This document shows, piece by piece, positions 18,152 through 29,798 of a stretch of DNA of 64,000 bases. Positions within the stretch are counted from its first letter, which is position 1, and the number at the start of each line of letters is the position of its first letter. The notes below the pieces were generated by a model that did not search any database, was not told the origin of the DNA, and saw nothing but the letters and a program-made list of their open reading frames with translations. The translations under genes were made by a program, and so were the position numbers. Where the stretch lies: contig NZ_JONK01000020.1 of the NCBI RefSeq assembly GCF_000711885.1, forward strand, positions 33,762 through 97,761. Direction: 5' to 3'. The DNA comes from Chromobacterium haemolyticum DSM 19808 (GTDB lineage Bacteria; Pseudomonadota; Gammaproteobacteria; Burkholderiales; Chromobacteriaceae).

Positions 18152-18619
18152 TTAAGCCGTGACTTCTTCCTGTTCCTCCAGCGCCAGGCTGAAGCCTTCG
18201 CGCAGACGGCCCAGTTCCTGGCAGAAACCGGACAGGTCGTGTTCGCCAAAGCGTTTGAAGGCGATCTGCATATAGTCGATATGAGCGGGGAAGGCCTGAT
18301 CGAACAGACGTTCTCCGTGTTGGGTCAAGGAAACGAATACGCTGCGGCGATCGTTTGGCTGCATGGTGCGGGTAACCAGACCCTTGTCTTCCAGCCGGTC
18401 GATGACGCCGGTCAGCGTCCCTTTGGTGATCAACGTGCGGTCGGACAGCTCCTTGCAATTCATGCCCTTGCTATGGCCCAGGGTGGCGACCACGTCGAAT
18501 TGCGGCGGAGTCAGGCCCAGCTGACGAATGTGCTGGCTGGCAAACTGTTCGAATGCCTGGTAGGTGCGCGCCAGCTCGTGGACCACCGGAAGGAAACTGG
18601 CTTGAGAAGTGTTTTTCAT
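18152..18619 (-). CDS. MarR-family transcriptional regulator
   Basis: A 155-residue winged-helix protein. The helix-turn-helix region reads LTPPQFDVVATLGHSKGMNC and KELSDRTLITKGTLTGVIDRL, and the wing contains DRRSVFVSLTQHGERL, all typical of MarR. It converges on the TonB-like gene. Two inverted repeats lie 55-95 bases upstream and could be its operators. Target genes and ligand cannot be told from the sequence. Confidence 0.88.
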   Translation of the reverse strand: MKNTSQASFLPVVHELARTYQAFEQFASQHIRQLGLTPPQFDVVATLGHSKGMNCKELSDRTLITKGTLTGVIDRLEDKGLVTRTMQPNDRRSVFVSLTQHGERLFDQAFPAHIDYMQIAFKRFGEHDLSGFCQELGRLREGFSLALEEQEEVTA

Positions 18620-18668
18620 CGATCTATCCCTTGCTTTCCTAAGCAGTGTTTAAGACGATTTGGAATCA

Positions 18669-18710
18669 TTCATTTGCATGAACACGAAATATTCTGGCAC
18701 GAGATATTTC
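18669..18710. promoter_or_regulatory. Two inverted repeats upstream of marR, possible operators
   Basis: TTCAT-TTGC-ATGAA (18669-18682) and GAAATAT-(11 bases)-ATATTTC (18686-18710) stand next to each other, 50-91 bases upstream of the marR start. MarR proteins bind short palindromes and often repress their own gene, so these are plausible sites; there is no direct evidence. Confidence 0.4.
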
Positions 18711-19004
18711 AGAGCGCCCCTGTCAGAAATGTCATCTGCCGGACCTTTCGGCACTGAAAATGACGTTCCGCTTCCATTTGGCCCGCTTGCGGCGGGCCGA
18801 TTCGCGACGTACAACGGCTGGCTGGAGCCGTTCTACGCGGTCTGATGGAACCAGCAGGGGCGATTCGGCATCCAATTCAGGTTGAGAACCCGGTTTGAAG
18901 CGCCAAATTGCCCGCATCAGCTATCGCCCCGGCTTGATTTACGCTGGCGGCAAGGCATTTACGGCTAAATTGCCGCCAAATGATGCGCAAGCTGAGGCTT
19001 TCGT

Positions 19005-19010
19005 TATAAT
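19005..19010 (+). promoter_or_regulatory. Possible -10 element upstream of zipA
   Basis: A perfect TATAAT lies about 190 bases before zipA. The -35 position (about 18982-18987, GATGCG) is poor, so promoter activity is uncertain. Confidence 0.35.
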
Positions 19011-19201
19011 AACCGTGGTCTATCGCCGTTCTCGACTGGCCGAAACGCCAGATTCGAACGGTTTTGTTGCCGAATACTTAAAGGGAGGCTGTCGGCCCGG
19101 CTATTGCCGAATGACGCCGCATCGCGCATTGAGAGATGCGCCGGCGCGCGGCGAGGAGGCTGCCGACGGCTTCGATTATTCGCCTTAATGCGGACTGGCT
19201 G

Positions 19202-20380
19202 ATGAGCGAATTACAGATTGGTGTATTGATACTGGGCGGCGCGGTGATCGCTCTGGTGTACGGATTCAATGCTTTTCAGGAATGGCGTTTTCGCAAGAAG
19301 ACTCGCCAGGCCTTTACGCGCGGCCACGACGACGTGCTGCTGGACGTACCCAAGAACAATGTGCGCGACGGCGTGAGGCAGGACCGGATGGAACCGGTGC
19401 TGGTGGACGCCTCGCCGGAGCCGGACGATTACGCCGCGGCTTACTTTGAGCCGCAAATCCCCGTGGAGCCGGCGCGAGCCGAGCCTGACCGGCCGCGCGA
19501 GGCGGTCTTCGACGCGGTGCCGGTGGTGGAGGAAGAGGACGAAGCCCCGCAGATGGACTCCGCTGATCACCAGGCGCTGGTGGTGGCGATGCTGGACCCG
19601 TCTTTGGATTTCATCGCCGAAGTGGTGTTCCATGCGCCGCACGAGCTGGCGGCGATTCCGCGTTTCAACGTGGGCAAGCGCACCCAATTGATAGGCCGCA
19701 CGGAAAAAGGCCTGTGGAAGCCGGCCGAAGCCCTGCCTGGAACCCGTTACAAGCAGATCAACGTCAGCATGCAGATGGTGGATCGCAGCGGTGCGGTAAC
19801 TGAGCAGGAACTGGCCGGTTTCTGCCAACAAGTATCGCGTTTCGCCGAGGAGCACGACGCCGCGGTCAGCTTCCCGCAGCGTCAGCAGAAGCTGGTGGCG
19901 GCGCGCGAACTGGACCGTTTCTGCGCCGACGTGGACGTGCTGATCGGCATCAACATCGTGCCGCAGGGGCCGATAGAAGGCACCCGGCTGCGCAGTTTCG
20001 CCGAGGCCGCCGGCCTGCAACTGGAGCCGGACGGCGCCTTCCATTACCTGGCGGACTCCGGCAACACCCTGTATTCGCTGATGGCGGCCGACCAGATGCC
20101 GTTCACCTTCCACACGCTGCTGGACAAATCCTTCCCGGCGCTGACTCTGTTGTTCGACGTGCCGCGCGTGGCCGGCGGGGTCGAGGTGTTCGACCGGGCC
20201 GTGTATTTCGCGCGCCAGTTGGCGCAGGAGTTCGACGCCCAACTGGTGGACGACAACCGCCGTCCGCTGTCCGACGCCGGCCTGACCCGCATTCGCGACC
20301 AATTGCTGCACATCTACGGCAGCATGGACGACCGCGGCATCGCCCCCGGCAGCGTGGCCGCGTTGAGACTGTTTGCCTGA
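19202..20380 (+). CDS. zipA: Cell division protein ZipA
   Basis: A 392-residue protein starting MSELQIGVLILGGAVIALVY, a single N-terminal membrane anchor, then a charged and acidic linker (residues about 40-140) and a C-terminal ZipA FtsZ-binding domain. That domain includes DFIAEVVFHAPHELAAIPRF, YKQINVSMQMVDRSGAV and the late PFTFHTLLDKSFPALTLLFDVPR. ZipA tethers FtsZ to the inner membrane. The start at 19202 gives the membrane anchor at the very N-terminus as the family requires; an upstream ATG at 19136 would bury it. zipA next to ligA is usual in relatives. Confidence 0.92.
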   Translation: MSELQIGVLILGGAVIALVYGFNAFQEWRFRKKTRQAFTRGHDDVLLDVPKNNVRDGVRQDRMEPVLVDASPEPDDYAAAYFEPQIPVEPARAEPDRPREAVFDAVPVVEEEDEAPQMDSADHQALVVAMLDPSLDFIAEVVFHAPHELAAIPRFNVGKRTQLIGRTEKGLWKPAEALPGTRYKQINVSMQMVDRSGAVTEQELAGFCQQVSRFAEEHDAAVSFPQRQQKLVAARELDRFCADVDVLIGINIVPQGPIEGTRLRSFAEAAGLQLEPDGAFHYLADSGNTLYSLMAADQMPFTFHTLLDKSFPALTLLFDVPRVAGGVEVFDRAVYFARQLAQEFDAQLVDDNRRPLSDAGLTRIRDQLLHIYGSMDDRGIAPGSVAALRLFA

Positions 20381-20463
20381 AGCCGGCAGGAAGCCCCGGT
20401 GTCGCCTTGCTGTCCAGCCGCTACACTGGGGTAATTGGCCCGCTCGATAATCTTCCGTTTCCA

Positions 20464-20488
20464 AGGCCGGCGCCACGCCGGCTTTTTC
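20464..20488 (+). terminator. Hairpin plus T-run between zipA and ligA
   Basis: AGCCGGCG-type stem: GCCGGCG-CCA-CGCCGGC followed by TTTTT ends 20 bases before the ligA ATG. It is 85 bases after zipA. It has the form of an intrinsic terminator for zipA. Because ligA starts so close, it could instead be an attenuator in the ligA leader. Confidence 0.6.
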
Positions 20489-20495
20489 TGTTTGA

Positions 20496-22928
<2,433 letters not shown>

Positions 22929-22942
22929 GCCAAGGAGCGGAT

Positions 22943-24367
22943 ATGGCGGACCAAGCCTTCGAACAAGGCAATCAATTCGCGGCGGAAGGCCGCTGGCGCG
23001 AGGCGGAGCAGGCGTTTGATCAATGTCTGAGGCGGAACGCCAAGGATTGGCAGGCGCTGGCCAACCGCGCCAACGCCCGCCTGCGCCAAGGCGACAGCGC
23101 GCGCGCGCTGGACGACTACCTGGCGGCCGCCGCGCTCAATCCGCAGTCCGTCAACATCAAATGCAATCTGGCAGTGCTGCTCAAGGAATTGGGCGAATTG
23201 GAGCTGGCGGAGGCGCTGTTGCGCGAGGCGCTGGCGGCGGAGCCCGAGCATGCGGACGCCTGGAGCAACCTGGGCGTGGTTTTGCAGCACCGCTTGCAAT
23301 ATCAGGAAGCCATCGCCTGCCATTTGCGCGCCATCGAGCTGGCCGGCGTCAGTCCAGCGCGATGCAACAACCTGGGCTATGCCTGCACCTGCGCCTTATT
23401 GCTGGACGACGCCATCGCTGTGCTGCAAGGCGGTCTGGAACTGGACCCGGAAGACGCCAATCTGCGTTTCAGCCTGTCCATCGCGCTATTGCTGGCCGGC
23501 CGCTACGCCGAGGCCTGGCCGTATTACGAGGCGCGCTGGGAGGCCATTCTGCAGCCGCGTCACCGCGATCGGCGCTGGCAAGGCGAGGCGCTGGGCGCAT
23601 CCACCTTGCTGCTCTGGGCTGAACAGGGCTTGGGCGACAGCCTGCAGATGGCGCGTTTCCTGCCGCGGTTGCGAGCCGAGCACCCGCGGGCGCGCCTGCT
23701 GTTGGCCTGCCCCAAAACCTTCCACCGCCTGTTCGCTCAATTCGACGGCGTGGAATTGTTGGAGCCGGAGGCCGCGCCGGTGTTCGATTGCCAACTGCCG
23801 CTGATGTCCTTGCCCGGCGTATTGGGCGTCACCTTGGACAATCTGCCGGCTCAGCCTTATCTGGCTGCGACGCCGGCCGCGACAATCCCGCCTCGCAGCG
23901 GCGGCCGTCCGCGCGTCGGCGTAGTGTGGGAGAGCGGGCAATGGGGCGTGGGCAAGGCCGATCATTGGCGTCGCCACAAATCGGTGCCGCCGGAAGAGTT
24001 CGCCGCGCTGTGCCGGCTGCCGGGCATCGATTTTGTTTCCCTGCAGCCGGGCGAGCCGCCTTCGGTTTTGCAAGGTTTGTTGGCCACGCCGGCCTTGAGC
24101 GATTTCGCCGACACCGCCGCCTGGGTGGCGGAGCTGGATCTGGTGATCACCGTGGATACCGCCGTCGCCCACCTGGCCGGGGCGATGGGCAAGCCGGTTT
24201 GGGTATTGATGCGCGCGGAAAGCGCGCCCTTCTTCCTGGCCGCCGGCGAGCGAGCCCCGTGGTACGACTCGATGCGGGTCTGGCGTCAGGCGGAGGCCGG
24301 CGTTTGGGGGCCGGTGCTGGAAAGCGCGGCTCAGGCGCTGGCGCGGGGTTTTCCCGCCGGTTTGTGA
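22943..24367 (+). CDS. TPR protein with glycosyltransferase-9-like C-terminal domain
   Basis: A 474-residue protein. Residues about 1-200 form five or six tetratricopeptide repeats (for example DWQALANRANARLRQGDSARAL and DAWSNLGVVLQHRLQYQEAI). Residues about 220-470 resemble heptosyltransferase-type folds, with LDLVITVDTAVAHLAGAMGKPVWVLM near residues 397-422. Such fusions occur near surface-glycan or flagellar genes, but the acceptor is not known. The start follows AAGGAG, 14 bases after ligA, so co-transcription is likely. Confidence 0.75.
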   Translation: MADQAFEQGNQFAAEGRWREAEQAFDQCLRRNAKDWQALANRANARLRQGDSARALDDYLAAAALNPQSVNIKCNLAVLLKELGELELAEALLREALAAEPEHADAWSNLGVVLQHRLQYQEAIACHLRAIELAGVSPARCNNLGYACTCALLLDDAIAVLQGGLELDPEDANLRFSLSIALLLAGRYAEAWPYYEARWEAILQPRHRDRRWQGEALGASTLLLWAEQGLGDSLQMARFLPRLRAEHPRARLLLACPKTFHRLFAQFDGVELLEPEAAPVFDCQLPLMSLPGVLGVTLDNLPAQPYLAATPAATIPPRSGGRPRVGVVWESGQWGVGKADHWRRHKSVPPEEFAALCRLPGIDFVSLQPGEPPSVLQGLLATPALSDFADTAAWVAELDLVITVDTAVAHLAGAMGKPVWVLMRAESAPFFLAAGERAPWYDSMRVWRQAEAGVWGPVLESAAQALARGFPAGL

Positions 24368-24441
24368 GGCTGGGACTTTCACCAGCGGGCCGCGGCGCGG
24401 TAGAATGCGCGCCTGTCAACGCTTGTTAACGAGAAATGGGT

Positions 24442-25314
24442 ATGAAAAAAATCACGAAAGCGGTCTTTCCCGTTGCCGGGCTGGGCACCCGCTTCCTGCC
24501 GGCCACCAAGGCCAGCCCCAAGGAAATGCTGCCGGTGGTGGACAAACCGCTGATCCAGTACGCGGTGGAAGAGGCGATTGCCGCGGGCATGACCGAGCTG
24601 ATTTTCATTACCGGCCGCAACAAGCGTTCGATTGAAGACCATTTCGACAAGGCTTACGAGCTGGAAACCGAACTGGAAAACAAGAACAAGCAGAAGCTGC
24701 TGGAAACCGTTCAGGGCATTATTCCGCCGTCGGTGTCCTGCATTTTCATCCGTCAGACCGAGGCGCTTGGGCTGGGCCACGCCGTGCTGTGCGCGCGACC
24801 GGTGGTAGGCGACGAGCCGTTCGCGGTGATCCTGGCCGACGACCTGATTGAAGGCGCGCCGGGCGCGATGGAGCAGATGGTCAAGCTGTTCGACGAAACC
24901 CATGCTTCGGTGCTGGGAGTGGAAACCGTGGCACCGGAAGAAACCAGTTCCTACGGCATCGTCAAGGTGGCGCCGGACGCGCGCGGCCATCAGCAAGTCG
25001 AGCACATTGTGGAAAAGCCGCGTCCGGAAGTGGCGCCGTCCAATCTGGCGGTGGTGGGCCGGTACATCCTGACCCCGCGCATCTTCGACAAGTTGGTCAA
25101 CACCACGGCCGGCGCCGGCGGCGAAATCCAGCTGACCGACGGCATCGCGGCGCTGATGAAGGACGAGCCGGTGTTGGCGCTGCCGTTCAAGGGCGTGCGT
25201 TACGACTGCGGCTCCAAGCTGGGCTATCTTAAAGCCACGGTCAATTACGGTTTGCAGCATCATGAGGTGGGCGCCGAGTTCGCCGCCTATCTGCGCTCGC
25301 TGGCCAAGAACTAA
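24442..25314 (+). CDS. galU: UTP--glucose-1-phosphate uridylyltransferase GalU
   Basis: A 290-residue enzyme making UDP-glucose from UTP and glucose-1-phosphate for surface glycans. The nucleotide-binding motif [20 protein letters not shown] is at residues 11-30; [12 protein letters not shown] near 132 and [20 protein letters not shown] near 190 are characteristic. The ATG at 24442 gives the usual [13 protein letters not shown] start; an ATG six bases upstream (24436) is an alternative. Confidence 0.94.
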   Translation: MKKITKAVFPVAGLGTRFLPATKASPKEMLPVVDKPLIQYAVEEAIAAGMTELIFITGRNKRSIEDHFDKAYELETELENKNKQKLLETVQGIIPPSVSCIFIRQTEALGLGHAVLCARPVVGDEPFAVILADDLIEGAPGAMEQMVKLFDETHASVLGVETVAPEETSSYGIVKVAPDARGHQQVEHIVEKPRPEVAPSNLAVVGRYILTPRIFDKLVNTTAGAGGEIQLTDGIAALMKDEPVLALPFKGVRYDCGSKLGYLKATVNYGLQHHEVGAEFAAYLRSLAKN

Positions 25315-25395
25315 TCGTTTTTTCAATCACGCCGCTCCTGTTTTTTGATGATATGGGCAAGAGCGGCGTTTGCGTGTGTGAATCAAGGAGTCATC

Positions 25396-25938
25396 ATGCC
25401 CAATATTGCCGAGGCCCGTGGCCTGATCAACAGCTCCGACGTGCTGTTTACCGCCGAGGAAGTCAGCGCGGCCGTTGACCGCATGGCGGTGGAAATCACC
25501 GAGGAACTGGGCGAAACTTATCCGCTGGTCTTGTCCGTGATGGGCGGCGCCGTGGTGTTTACCGGCCAGTTGCTGCCGCGCCTGGCTTTCCCGCTGGACT
25601 TTGACTACGTTCACGTGTCTCGCTACGGCGACAAGACCCAGGGCGGCGAGCTGGTGTGGAAACAAGCGCCCAAGGAAGATGTGCGCGACCGCGTGGTGCT
25701 GGTGTTGGACGACATCCTGGACGAAGGCCACACCATGGCGGCGATCCGCGACAAGGTAATGGCCATGGGCGCCAAGGCCTTCTACAGCGGCGTGTTCGCC
25801 AACAAGCTGATCAGCAAGGAAAAACCGATGCTGGCGGATTTCGTCGGTCTGGACGTACCGGACCGCTATGTGTTTGGTTACGGCATGGATGTGCGCGGCG
25901 CCTGGCGCAATCTGCCGGCGATCTACGCGTTGAAATAA
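25396..25938 (+). CDS. hpt: Hypoxanthine-guanine phosphoribosyltransferase
   Basis: A 180-residue purine salvage enzyme. The PRPP-binding motif VVLVLDDILDEGHTMAA lies near residues 101-117, the flexible loop with SRYGDKTQGG near 70-80, and DFVGLDVPDRYVFGYGMD near 150. The ATG at 25396 follows AAGGAG (25385-25390). It is followed by a strong terminator, so it ends its transcript. Confidence 0.92.
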   Translation: MPNIAEARGLINSSDVLFTAEEVSAAVDRMAVEITEELGETYPLVLSVMGGAVVFTGQLLPRLAFPLDFDYVHVSRYGDKTQGGELVWKQAPKEDVRDRVVLVLDDILDEGHTMAAIRDKVMAMGAKAFYSGVFANKLISKEKPMLADFVGLDVPDRYVFGYGMDVRGAWRNLPAIYALK

Positions 25939-25955
25939 GCGTAACTCGATAGCGA

Positions 25956-25998
25956 AAAATCCCCGGCTTGCTTGCGCGAGCCGGGGGTTTTTATTTTT
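25956..25998 (+). terminator. Intrinsic terminator after hpt
   Basis: CCCCGGCT and AGCCGGGG form the stem around a short GC-containing loop, followed by TTTTTATTTTT. It starts about 20 bases past the hpt stop. Confidence 0.9.
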
Positions 25999-26011
25999 GG
26001 ACCGGGTCTCA

Positions 26012-26154
26012 GAGCGTGTTTACGCTCTTGCGAGCAAGAGCGAGACAAGACGAAAACGGCTGAGGAAGCGGAATGGTCGAGTGGTGCATGAGCATTTCGA
26101 AGGGGTGCTCACCGTGCAACGCTCCACAAGGCCCAGCAGATCGTAAACCGGTTC
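26012..26154 (+). mobile_element. 143-bp inverted-repeat element, copy 3 (TCA/TGA target repeat = hmuV stop)
   Basis: TCA flanks both sides (26009-26011 and 26155-26157). Ends GAGCGTGTTTACGCTCT and AGATCGTAAACCGGTTC are inverted repeats, and the interior has the conserved GAGACAAGACGAAAACGGC and CATGAGCATTTCGA. The right TCA, read on the - strand, is the TGA stop of hmuV. Confidence 0.82.
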
Positions 26155-26970
26155 TCAGGCCCCGGCTGCCAGTGCCGTGGGCTTTTGTGCCTGCGCCAAG
26201 GCGGCGTTGACCTGCCAGTCGTTGCCGTTGCGCTGCAAACGCACTGGCCAGCGGTAGACCGCCAGCAGCCGCTCCGGCGTCAGCACCTGTTCCGGCGCGC
26301 CGGCCACCACCAGCCGGCCCTGTTCCAGCAAGGCCACGTGGTCGGCGTAGCTGGCGGCCAGCGCCAGATCGTGCAGTACCTGCACCACGGTGCGGCCCTG
26401 GCGGGACAGCTCCAGCAGCAGTTGTTGCAAGCGGTGCTGGTGGCGCAGGTCCAGGTGATTGGTGGGCTCGTCCAGCAGCAGCACCGGCGCTTGCTGCGCC
26501 AAGGCGCGGGCGATGGCCGCGCGCTGGCGTTCGCCGCCGGATAATTGATCCAACCGTTTGTCGGCGTAATCGTCCAGCTCCACCGTGCCCAGGGCATCAG
26601 CCACCGCGCTTTTGTCCTCAACCCGCGGGCGAGAGAAAGCGCCGAGGTAGGGCACGCGGCCCAGCATTACGAACTCGCGCACCGTCAGCGGAATGCCGGA
26701 GGGAATGTGCTGCGGCACCCAGGCGATGCGGCGGGCGCGCACCGCCGGCTCCATGCGGCCGACGCACTGGCCGGCCAGGCGCACCGCGCCGGCGCTGGGC
26801 GTGTCCAGGCCGGCCAGCAGCCGCATCAAGGTGGTTTTGCCGGCGCCGTTGGGGCCTAGCAGCGCGCTGACCCGGCCGGTGGGCAAATCCAGGTTGATGT
26901 CGTCCAGAATCCGCTTGCCGCCGATGTCGCAGGCCAGCTGGCGCACGCACAGGGTTGTGGTTTCAGCCAT
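26155..26970 (-). CDS. hmuV: Heme ABC transporter ATP-binding protein
   Basis: A 271-residue ATPase energising heme import through HmuU. Walker A is LLGPNGAGKTTL near residues 37-48, the Q-loop WVPQHIP near 84, the signature LSGGERQRAAIARAL near 143-157 and Walker B VLLLDEPTNHLD near 162-174, with the switch His in VLHDLALAA. It overlaps hmuU by eight bases. Its stop codon coincides with a mobile-element target repeat. Confidence 0.93.
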   Translation of the reverse strand: MAETTTLCVRQLACDIGGKRILDDINLDLPTGRVSALLGPNGAGKTTLMRLLAGLDTPSAGAVRLAGQCVGRMEPAVRARRIAWVPQHIPSGIPLTVREFVMLGRVPYLGAFSRPRVEDKSAVADALGTVELDDYADKRLDQLSGGERQRAAIARALAQQAPVLLLDEPTNHLDLRHQHRLQQLLLELSRQGRTVVQVLHDLALAASYADHVALLEQGRLVVAGAPEQVLTPERLLAVYRWPVRLQRNGNDWQVNAALAQAQKPTALAAGA

Positions 26971-27949
26971 TGATCAGACTCCTTTGTTGTCGCCGGAACA
27001 GCCATACGAAGAACGGCGGGCCGGCGAATGCCGCCATCAGGCCCACAGGCAGATCAATGGGCCAGGCGATGGTGCGCGCCAGCGTGTCCACCGCCAGCAG
27101 GAACAAGGCGCCGGCCCAGGCCGACAGCAGGATCAGCCTGCGGCGGCAGCCGCCCATCAGCAGGGCCAGCGCGTTGGGGATCATCATGCCGACGAAGCCG
27201 ATCACTCCGGACAGCGCTACCGCGCCGCCGGTGGCCAGCGCCGCGCCGACGGCGGTGAGCCGGCGGGTGCGACGCACGTCGATGCCCAGGGATTGGGCGG
27301 CGTCTTCGCCCAGTAGCAGGCAGTCCAGATCGCGGCCCACCGCGATCAGGATCAGCAAGCCCAGAGCGGCTACGCCCAGGCAGGCCAGCAGCCGTTCCGA
27401 CGAAGCGGAGGACAGATTGCCGGCCAGCCAGCTGGTGGCGGCGCGCAGGGTCAGGTCGTCGGACATGAAAATCATCAGGCTGGTGACCGCGCCGCAGAAG
27501 GCGCCCACCACTAAGCCCATCAACAGCAGACCGGCCAGGCCGCCGCGGACCAGCCGCGACAGCAACAGGATCAGCCAGGTGGCCAGCAGGCCGCCGCCAA
27601 AGGCGGCCAGCGGCAAGGACAGGCCGGCGGCGCCGACGGCCAGCATGCCGACCACCGCCAGCGCCGCGCCGCTGGAGGTGCCGATCAGGCCGGGGTCGGC
27701 CAGCGGATTGCGAAACAGGGCTTGCAGCGCAGCGCCGCTGGCGGCCAGCGCCGCGCCCACGCCCAGCGCCGCGGCGATGCGCGGCAGCCGCAGCTGGGTC
27801 AGCAGCGGATCGTTGAAGTCCGGCCAGGCCAGGCCGTTGCCGCCGCTGGACAAGGCCAACAGCGGCAGCAGCAGGCTGGCGGCGATCAGGCCCAGCAACA
27901 AGCAGCGGCCGCGGTGGGGCGTGGCGGCGTCCAGGGTCAGCGCGCTCAC
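26963..27949 (-). CDS. hmuU: Heme ABC transporter permease
   Basis: A 328-residue FecCD/BtuC-type permease with about ten hydrophobic segments. Family patterns include LRLPRIAAALGVGAALAASGAALQALFRNPLADP (read in pieces, residues about 48-82), GTSSGAALAV near 88 and the cytoplasmic coupling stretch with WLAGNLSSAS. It imports periplasmic heme delivered by HmuT. The start overlaps the hmuT stop by four bases. Confidence 0.93.
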   Translation of the reverse strand: MSALTLDAATPHRGRCLLLGLIAASLLLPLLALSSGGNGLAWPDFNDPLLTQLRLPRIAAALGVGAALAASGAALQALFRNPLADPGLIGTSSGAALAVVGMLAVGAAGLSLPLAAFGGGLLATWLILLLSRLVRGGLAGLLLMGLVVGAFCGAVTSLMIFMSDDLTLRAATSWLAGNLSSASSERLLACLGVAALGLLILIAVGRDLDCLLLGEDAAQSLGIDVRRTRRLTAVGAALATGGAVALSGVIGFVGMMIPNALALLMGGCRRRLILLSAWAGALFLLAVDTLARTIAWPIDLPVGLMAAFAGPPFFVWLFRRQQRSLING

Positions 27950-28737
27950 ATTTTCACCATCTGATCGACTACCGCCGGGCTGTTCAGGCCCACCATCATC
28001 GCGTCCTTGGCCGGCAGCAGGTAGATGCGGCCTTGTTTTCCGGCCGGCGTGGAAGCGATTTCCGGCCGTTTGGAGAAGGCCTCCTTGCCGCCGTGCACCG
28101 CGCCGGTGTGGCTGCCCAGAATGATCACGTCCGGCCGCAGGCTCTGCCAGGCGTCGCGCGCCATCGGTTTGAAGCCGGACAACTGGCTGGCGACGTTGAC
28201 GCCGCCGGCGGCGCGGATCAGGGTGTCGGCGGCGGTGTCGCGGCCGGCCACCAGTTGGCCGTCATAGCTGACCAAGTAGCGCACGCCGCGCGCCGGGCGC
28301 GGCGTCATCTCGCGCTGCCAGCGGCTGGCCAGTTGCTGGGCGTGGGCGTCGCGGCCCAAGAGTTGCCCCACTTTGCGGATCGCGTCGGCGAAATCCGCGC
28401 CGTCCTCGCGGCGCGTCACTTCCTCGGCGCGCACCTGCAATTGGCGCAGCTGGGCCCACACCGTGGGCGGTTGCGCCTCGGCGCTGCCCAACACCAGAGT
28501 GGGTTTGAGCCGGGCGATGGTTTCGGCGTTCAGCGCGCGGGAGAAACCCACCACTTGCGCCTGGGCCAAAGCCGGCGCTTTGCTGGAACGGTCGCGGCCG
28601 ACGACTTCCTTGCCGGCGTCCAGCGCCACTACGATATCGGCGATGTCGGGAGTCATGACCACGATGCGTTGTGCTGCCCAGACGGGCAAAGCGGCAGCCA
28701 GGCCCAGCAGAGCGGCGAAGGCGAATTTAGGCGACAT
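27946..28737 (-). CDS. hmuT: Periplasmic heme-binding protein
   Basis: A 263-residue substrate-binding protein with a Sec signal peptide (MSPKFAFAALLGLAAALPVW, then AA for cleavage). Motifs fitting HmuT/ShuT are ADIVVALDAGKEVVGRDRSS near residue 36 (with a Tyr replaced by Ser after DR), a helical backbone, and LLPAKDAMMVGLNSPAVVDQM at the end. I chose the ATG at 28737, which gives the signal peptide and overlaps the hmuS stop by 11 bases; a longer reading exists. Confidence 0.9.
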   Translation of the reverse strand: MSPKFAFAALLGLAAALPVWAAQRIVVMTPDIADIVVALDAGKEVVGRDRSSKAPALAQAQVVGFSRALNAETIARLKPTLVLGSAEAQPPTVWAQLRQLQVRAEEVTRREDGADFADAIRKVGQLLGRDAHAQQLASRWQREMTPRPARGVRYLVSYDGQLVAGRDTAADTLIRAAGGVNVASQLSGFKPMARDAWQSLRPDVIILGSHTGAVHGGKEAFSKRPEIASTPAGKQGRIYLLPAKDAMMVGLNSPAVVDQMVKM

Positions 28738-29770
28738 CGGCGCGCTCCAGTACCGGCAGTTCGCCCAGCAGTTTGATCCATTCCACGCGTTCCGCTTGGC
28801 CTGGCTTGCGCTCGCCAAAGAAAGTGGCCAGCGACAGGCCCTGGTCGTCGAACAGTTCCAGCGAGGTCACCACGCCGTGGTCGCCCGGCTTGCGGGTGAC
28901 CCAAGCCTCGGCAATCAGATCGGTGCGCAGATGCAGGTTGAAGTGAGAGTCCAGCACATTGAGCCAGTTGCCGACGATCTGCACATTGCGCACCGGTCCG
29001 GTGTGGATCTGGATCATGCCGCGGTTGCCGGCGAATACCATGATGGGGGCTTCGATATGGGCGGCGCGGCGCAGCAATTGCTCCACCGCTTCCGGCAGCA
29101 CGCGCCAGGCCTGGCCTTCAGGCGCCAGGCGAAAGCCTTGTTGACGGGACACGCCCCAGCGGCGCAGGAAGGGGTGGAAGGCGTGCACGTCTTTAAGGCT
29201 CCGCCATTCCTGCTGGAAGCCGGCCTTGTCGATGGCCTCGTCGTCCAGCTCCTCCGCTTGGGCTTCCAGAGGGTCTATCCGCAGCGCTGTCTTGGGCGCG
29301 GCGAAGGCCTCCACTAGGCGCTGGTAGGCGATCACGTCGCTATTGGCGGTGAGATAGATCTTGTGCACCGCTTCGCCGAAGCGGTCGAAGAATTGCAGGC
29401 TGCGCTGTTCGCCGCGCGCGCCGGTCGTGGTGACCGCGAAGGCGTGCTGCCAATGGAACAGGAAAATGCGCAGGTCGATGACCGGGTTGATGGCCAGGCC
29501 GATCTTGCCGTCGATCTGCACATTGCGGTAATCGCCGGTGGTTTCATGCACGCAAGCGTGATTGCGCGTTAGCGCCATCACCGGGCCCAGGTGGCCGATC
29601 TGGCTCAAGATGTCGTTCCAATGCGGCTGCAGGGCTTGGCTCGCCGGATCGGCGGCCACCAGCTCGGCTTCGCTGACCCCCAGCGCGTCGGCGGCGTCGC
29701 GCGCGCGCAGTTTCGGCTGGCTGGCTTTCAGGATTTGGAAGCGATCCCACAGCTGGCTGAAGTCGGTCAT
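28727..29770 (-). CDS. hmuS: Hemin-degrading/heme-handling factor HmuS (ChuS-like)
   Basis: A 347-residue cytoplasmic protein of the HemS/ChuS family, a tandem repeat of two similar halves (for example HETTGDYRNVQIDGKIGLAI near residue 75 and HTGPVRNVQIVGNWLNVLD near 255). Family members bind and in some cases break down heme after import. It is preceded by a hairpin that separates it from the receptor gene and followed by overlapping hmuT. Confidence 0.92.
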   Translation of the reverse strand: MTDFSQLWDRFQILKASQPKLRARDAADALGVSEAELVAADPASQALQPHWNDILSQIGHLGPVMALTRNHACVHETTGDYRNVQIDGKIGLAINPVIDLRIFLFHWQHAFAVTTTGARGEQRSLQFFDRFGEAVHKIYLTANSDVIAYQRLVEAFAAPKTALRIDPLEAQAEELDDEAIDKAGFQQEWRSLKDVHAFHPFLRRWGVSRQQGFRLAPEGQAWRVLPEAVEQLLRRAAHIEAPIMVFAGNRGMIQIHTGPVRNVQIVGNWLNVLDSHFNLHLRTDLIAEAWVTRKPGDHGVVTSLELFDDQGLSLATFFGERKPGQAERVEWIKLLGELPVLERADVA

Positions 29771-29798
29771 ATTCGGGTTCTCCTTGGAGCGATCAAAG

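Larger units (their letters stand above)
18620..19201. other. Intergenic stretch upstream of marR and zipA without a convincing gene
   Basis: This 582-base stretch separates the divergent marR and zipA genes. It holds two inverted repeats near marR (18669-18682 and 18686-18710) and a perfect TATAAT at 19005-19010. A 97-codon frame (18895-19188) has no recognisable features and is probably chance. Confidence 0.6.

Noticed and set aside
18895..19188. 97-codon frame upstream of zipA
   Set aside because: No Shine-Dalgarno, no recognisable motif, and it contains the likely zipA promoter.
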